A stretch of 64,000 bases of DNA from an uncultured Prevotella sp. Lineage in GTDB: Bacteria > Bacteroidota > Bacteroidia > Bacteroidales > Bacteroidaceae. The first letter of the stretch is position 1. Each line of letters begins with the position of its first letter. The position numbers and the translations under genes were made by a program. Shown piece after piece: positions 63,390 to 64,000 of the stretch. Below the pieces are notes generated by a model. The model saw nothing but the letters and a program-made list of their open reading frames with translations, was not told where the DNA came from and did not search any database. Location: the NCBI GenBank assembly GCA_946404405.1, contig CAMJDL010000006.1, positions 42,650 through 106,649 on the forward strand. The letters are read 5' to 3'.

Positions 63390-63776
63390 GCTGAATAAGA
63401 ACTGCTGTTCGCGGTATTCCCAATGGACTACATTGAAGCGTATCAGTCGGGCTAAAAGCGATATAACCTTCGGACGTGGAATGCGTGAACGGCGAACAAT
63501 GAGGTTAATTGGCAGTTCTTGGTCTTGATTAATGCTGGCCTCTGGACAACAATAACGGTAAGCAGCCTGGTGCATCATGTATATTTCCTCTTCATCACGA
63601 ACGCCAGACATGTTACCATCATCGCGAACACCTATCAACAGGCGCCCGCCATCTGTATTAGCAAAGGCCGAGACAGATTTGGCAAGCTTCAAGGCATCGG
63701 ACACGCGATACTTGAAGTCCTGCTGCTGGTGCTCCCCCTTACGAATGAAGGATTGAAGATACTGCTTGTCATCCAT
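63384..63776 (-). CDS. Shortened AlbA_2 (Schlafen-like) protein with C-terminal winged-helix segment
   Basis: A 130-residue protein. The first half matches an AlbA_2 domain (QDFKYRVSDALKLAKSVSAF, then GGRLLIGVRDDGNMSGV). After CCPEASI it jumps to a helix-turn-helix-like end (IVRRSRIPRPKVISLLARLI, then EYREQQFLFSL). Related proteins I recall are about 200 residues with more sequence between these parts, so an in-frame internal deletion is likely. The ATG at 63776 is used because the longer frame starts with TTG. A TAACTTTG -7 box lies at 63806-63813. Confidence 0.72.
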   Translation of the reverse strand: MDDKQYLQSFIRKGEHQQQDFKYRVSDALKLAKSVSAFANTDGGRLLIGVRDDGNMSGVRDEEEIYMMHQAAYRYCCPEASINQDQELPINLIVRRSRIPRPKVISLLARLIRFNVVHWEYREQQFLFSL

Positions 63777-63833
63777 TCTTAACTCATCGTTCTGCAATTT
63801 GCCTGCAAAGTTAGTAACTATTTTTTTAAAAAC

Positions 63834-63864
63834 TTTGAAAAATCAAAAATACTTGCTACCTTTG
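63834..63864 (+). promoter_or_regulatory. Promoter for a gene beyond the right window edge
   Basis: TTTG (63834-63837), a 19-bp spacer, TACCTTTG (63857-63864). A possible ATG at 63983 opens only six codons before the window ends, so the gene cannot be named. Confidence 0.65.
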
Positions 63865-64000
63865 CACCTAAGAGAATGCAAGGCAAAAGTAAGCATAATT
63901 TTTAAATGTTCCAAATATTCATTGAGATAAATAAAATCACTAGTATCTCTTAAAATAGTTAAAATTCGAAATTAAATATCTTATGCACAACGTTTTAGCC

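Overview
The window looks like a chromosomal segment of a Bacteroidota bacterium, most likely Prevotella or a close relative. Three things point there. Many promoters have the phylum's pattern, a TTTG box about 19-20 bp upstream of TAnnTTTG. The arabinose locus has the Bacteroidetes layout, with a Nudix-type regulator and a sodium-solute symporter. Protein types such as HU-like DNA-binding proteins, the U32 peptidase, the BT4734-like primase and Wzz are also typical. No rRNA, CRISPR array, integrase or insertion sequence was seen. The only tRNA recognised is tRNA-Ser(CGA).

Layout. 0-1.8 kb: the end of an ilv operon (ilvB 3' part, ilvN, acyl-ACP thioesterase). 1.8-14.3 kb: a mostly minus-strand sugar block. 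It holds a CapA-like lipoprotein, an FGGY kinase, an HU-like protein, araA, araD, the Nudix regulator AraR, an SSS symporter, an aldose epimerase lipoprotein, galK and a second epimerase. 14.4-19.1 kb: grpE-dnaJ-folC and an ABC-F ATPase with one dead composite ATP site. 19.3-22.3 kb: nspC, an SH3-like secreted protein and a second HU-like protein. 22.5-31.1 kb: a probable accessory island. It holds a primase/DUF3987 replication-like module with two small unknown proteins, an MmeI-like restriction-methylation fusion and two unknown genes. A near-identical 26-bp sequence lies at both ends.

31.2-39.2 kb: a small putative zinc protease, metY, a divergent LigA paralogue, a second ABC-F protein with a frame-cycling 22-bp repeat, and an M13 peptidase. 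39.35-48.0 kb: the most interesting locus, a tight plus-strand five-gene cassette. Its order is zinc-ribbon protein, membrane Ser/Thr kinase, four-domain CbxX-type AAA+ ATPase, zinc-ribbon/FHA protein and PP2C phosphatase. It looks like a complete write/read/erase phosphosignalling circuit built around a remodelling ATPase. 48.0-56.2 kb: metA (Glu111, acetyl type, matching metY), a U32 peptidase, a membrane zinc-ribbon protein, a HAD phosphatase-panB-MFS operon, Wzz and an SH3 protein. 56.3-64 kb: pyrF, prfA, tRNA-Ser, a YigZ-family protein, a DUF1015 protein, a HIT protein, a UxuB/UxaB-type reductase, a sugar O-acetyltransferase and a shortened AlbA_2 protein.

A theme across the window is short tandem repeats in and next to genes. 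An AATT-containing family of about 8 bp sits in many gaps, forms the LigA stop codon and occupies the -33 position of several promoters. A 7-bp repeat lies inside nspC and three 22-bp units lie inside an ABC-F gene. All calls are from reading the sequence; no database search was run.
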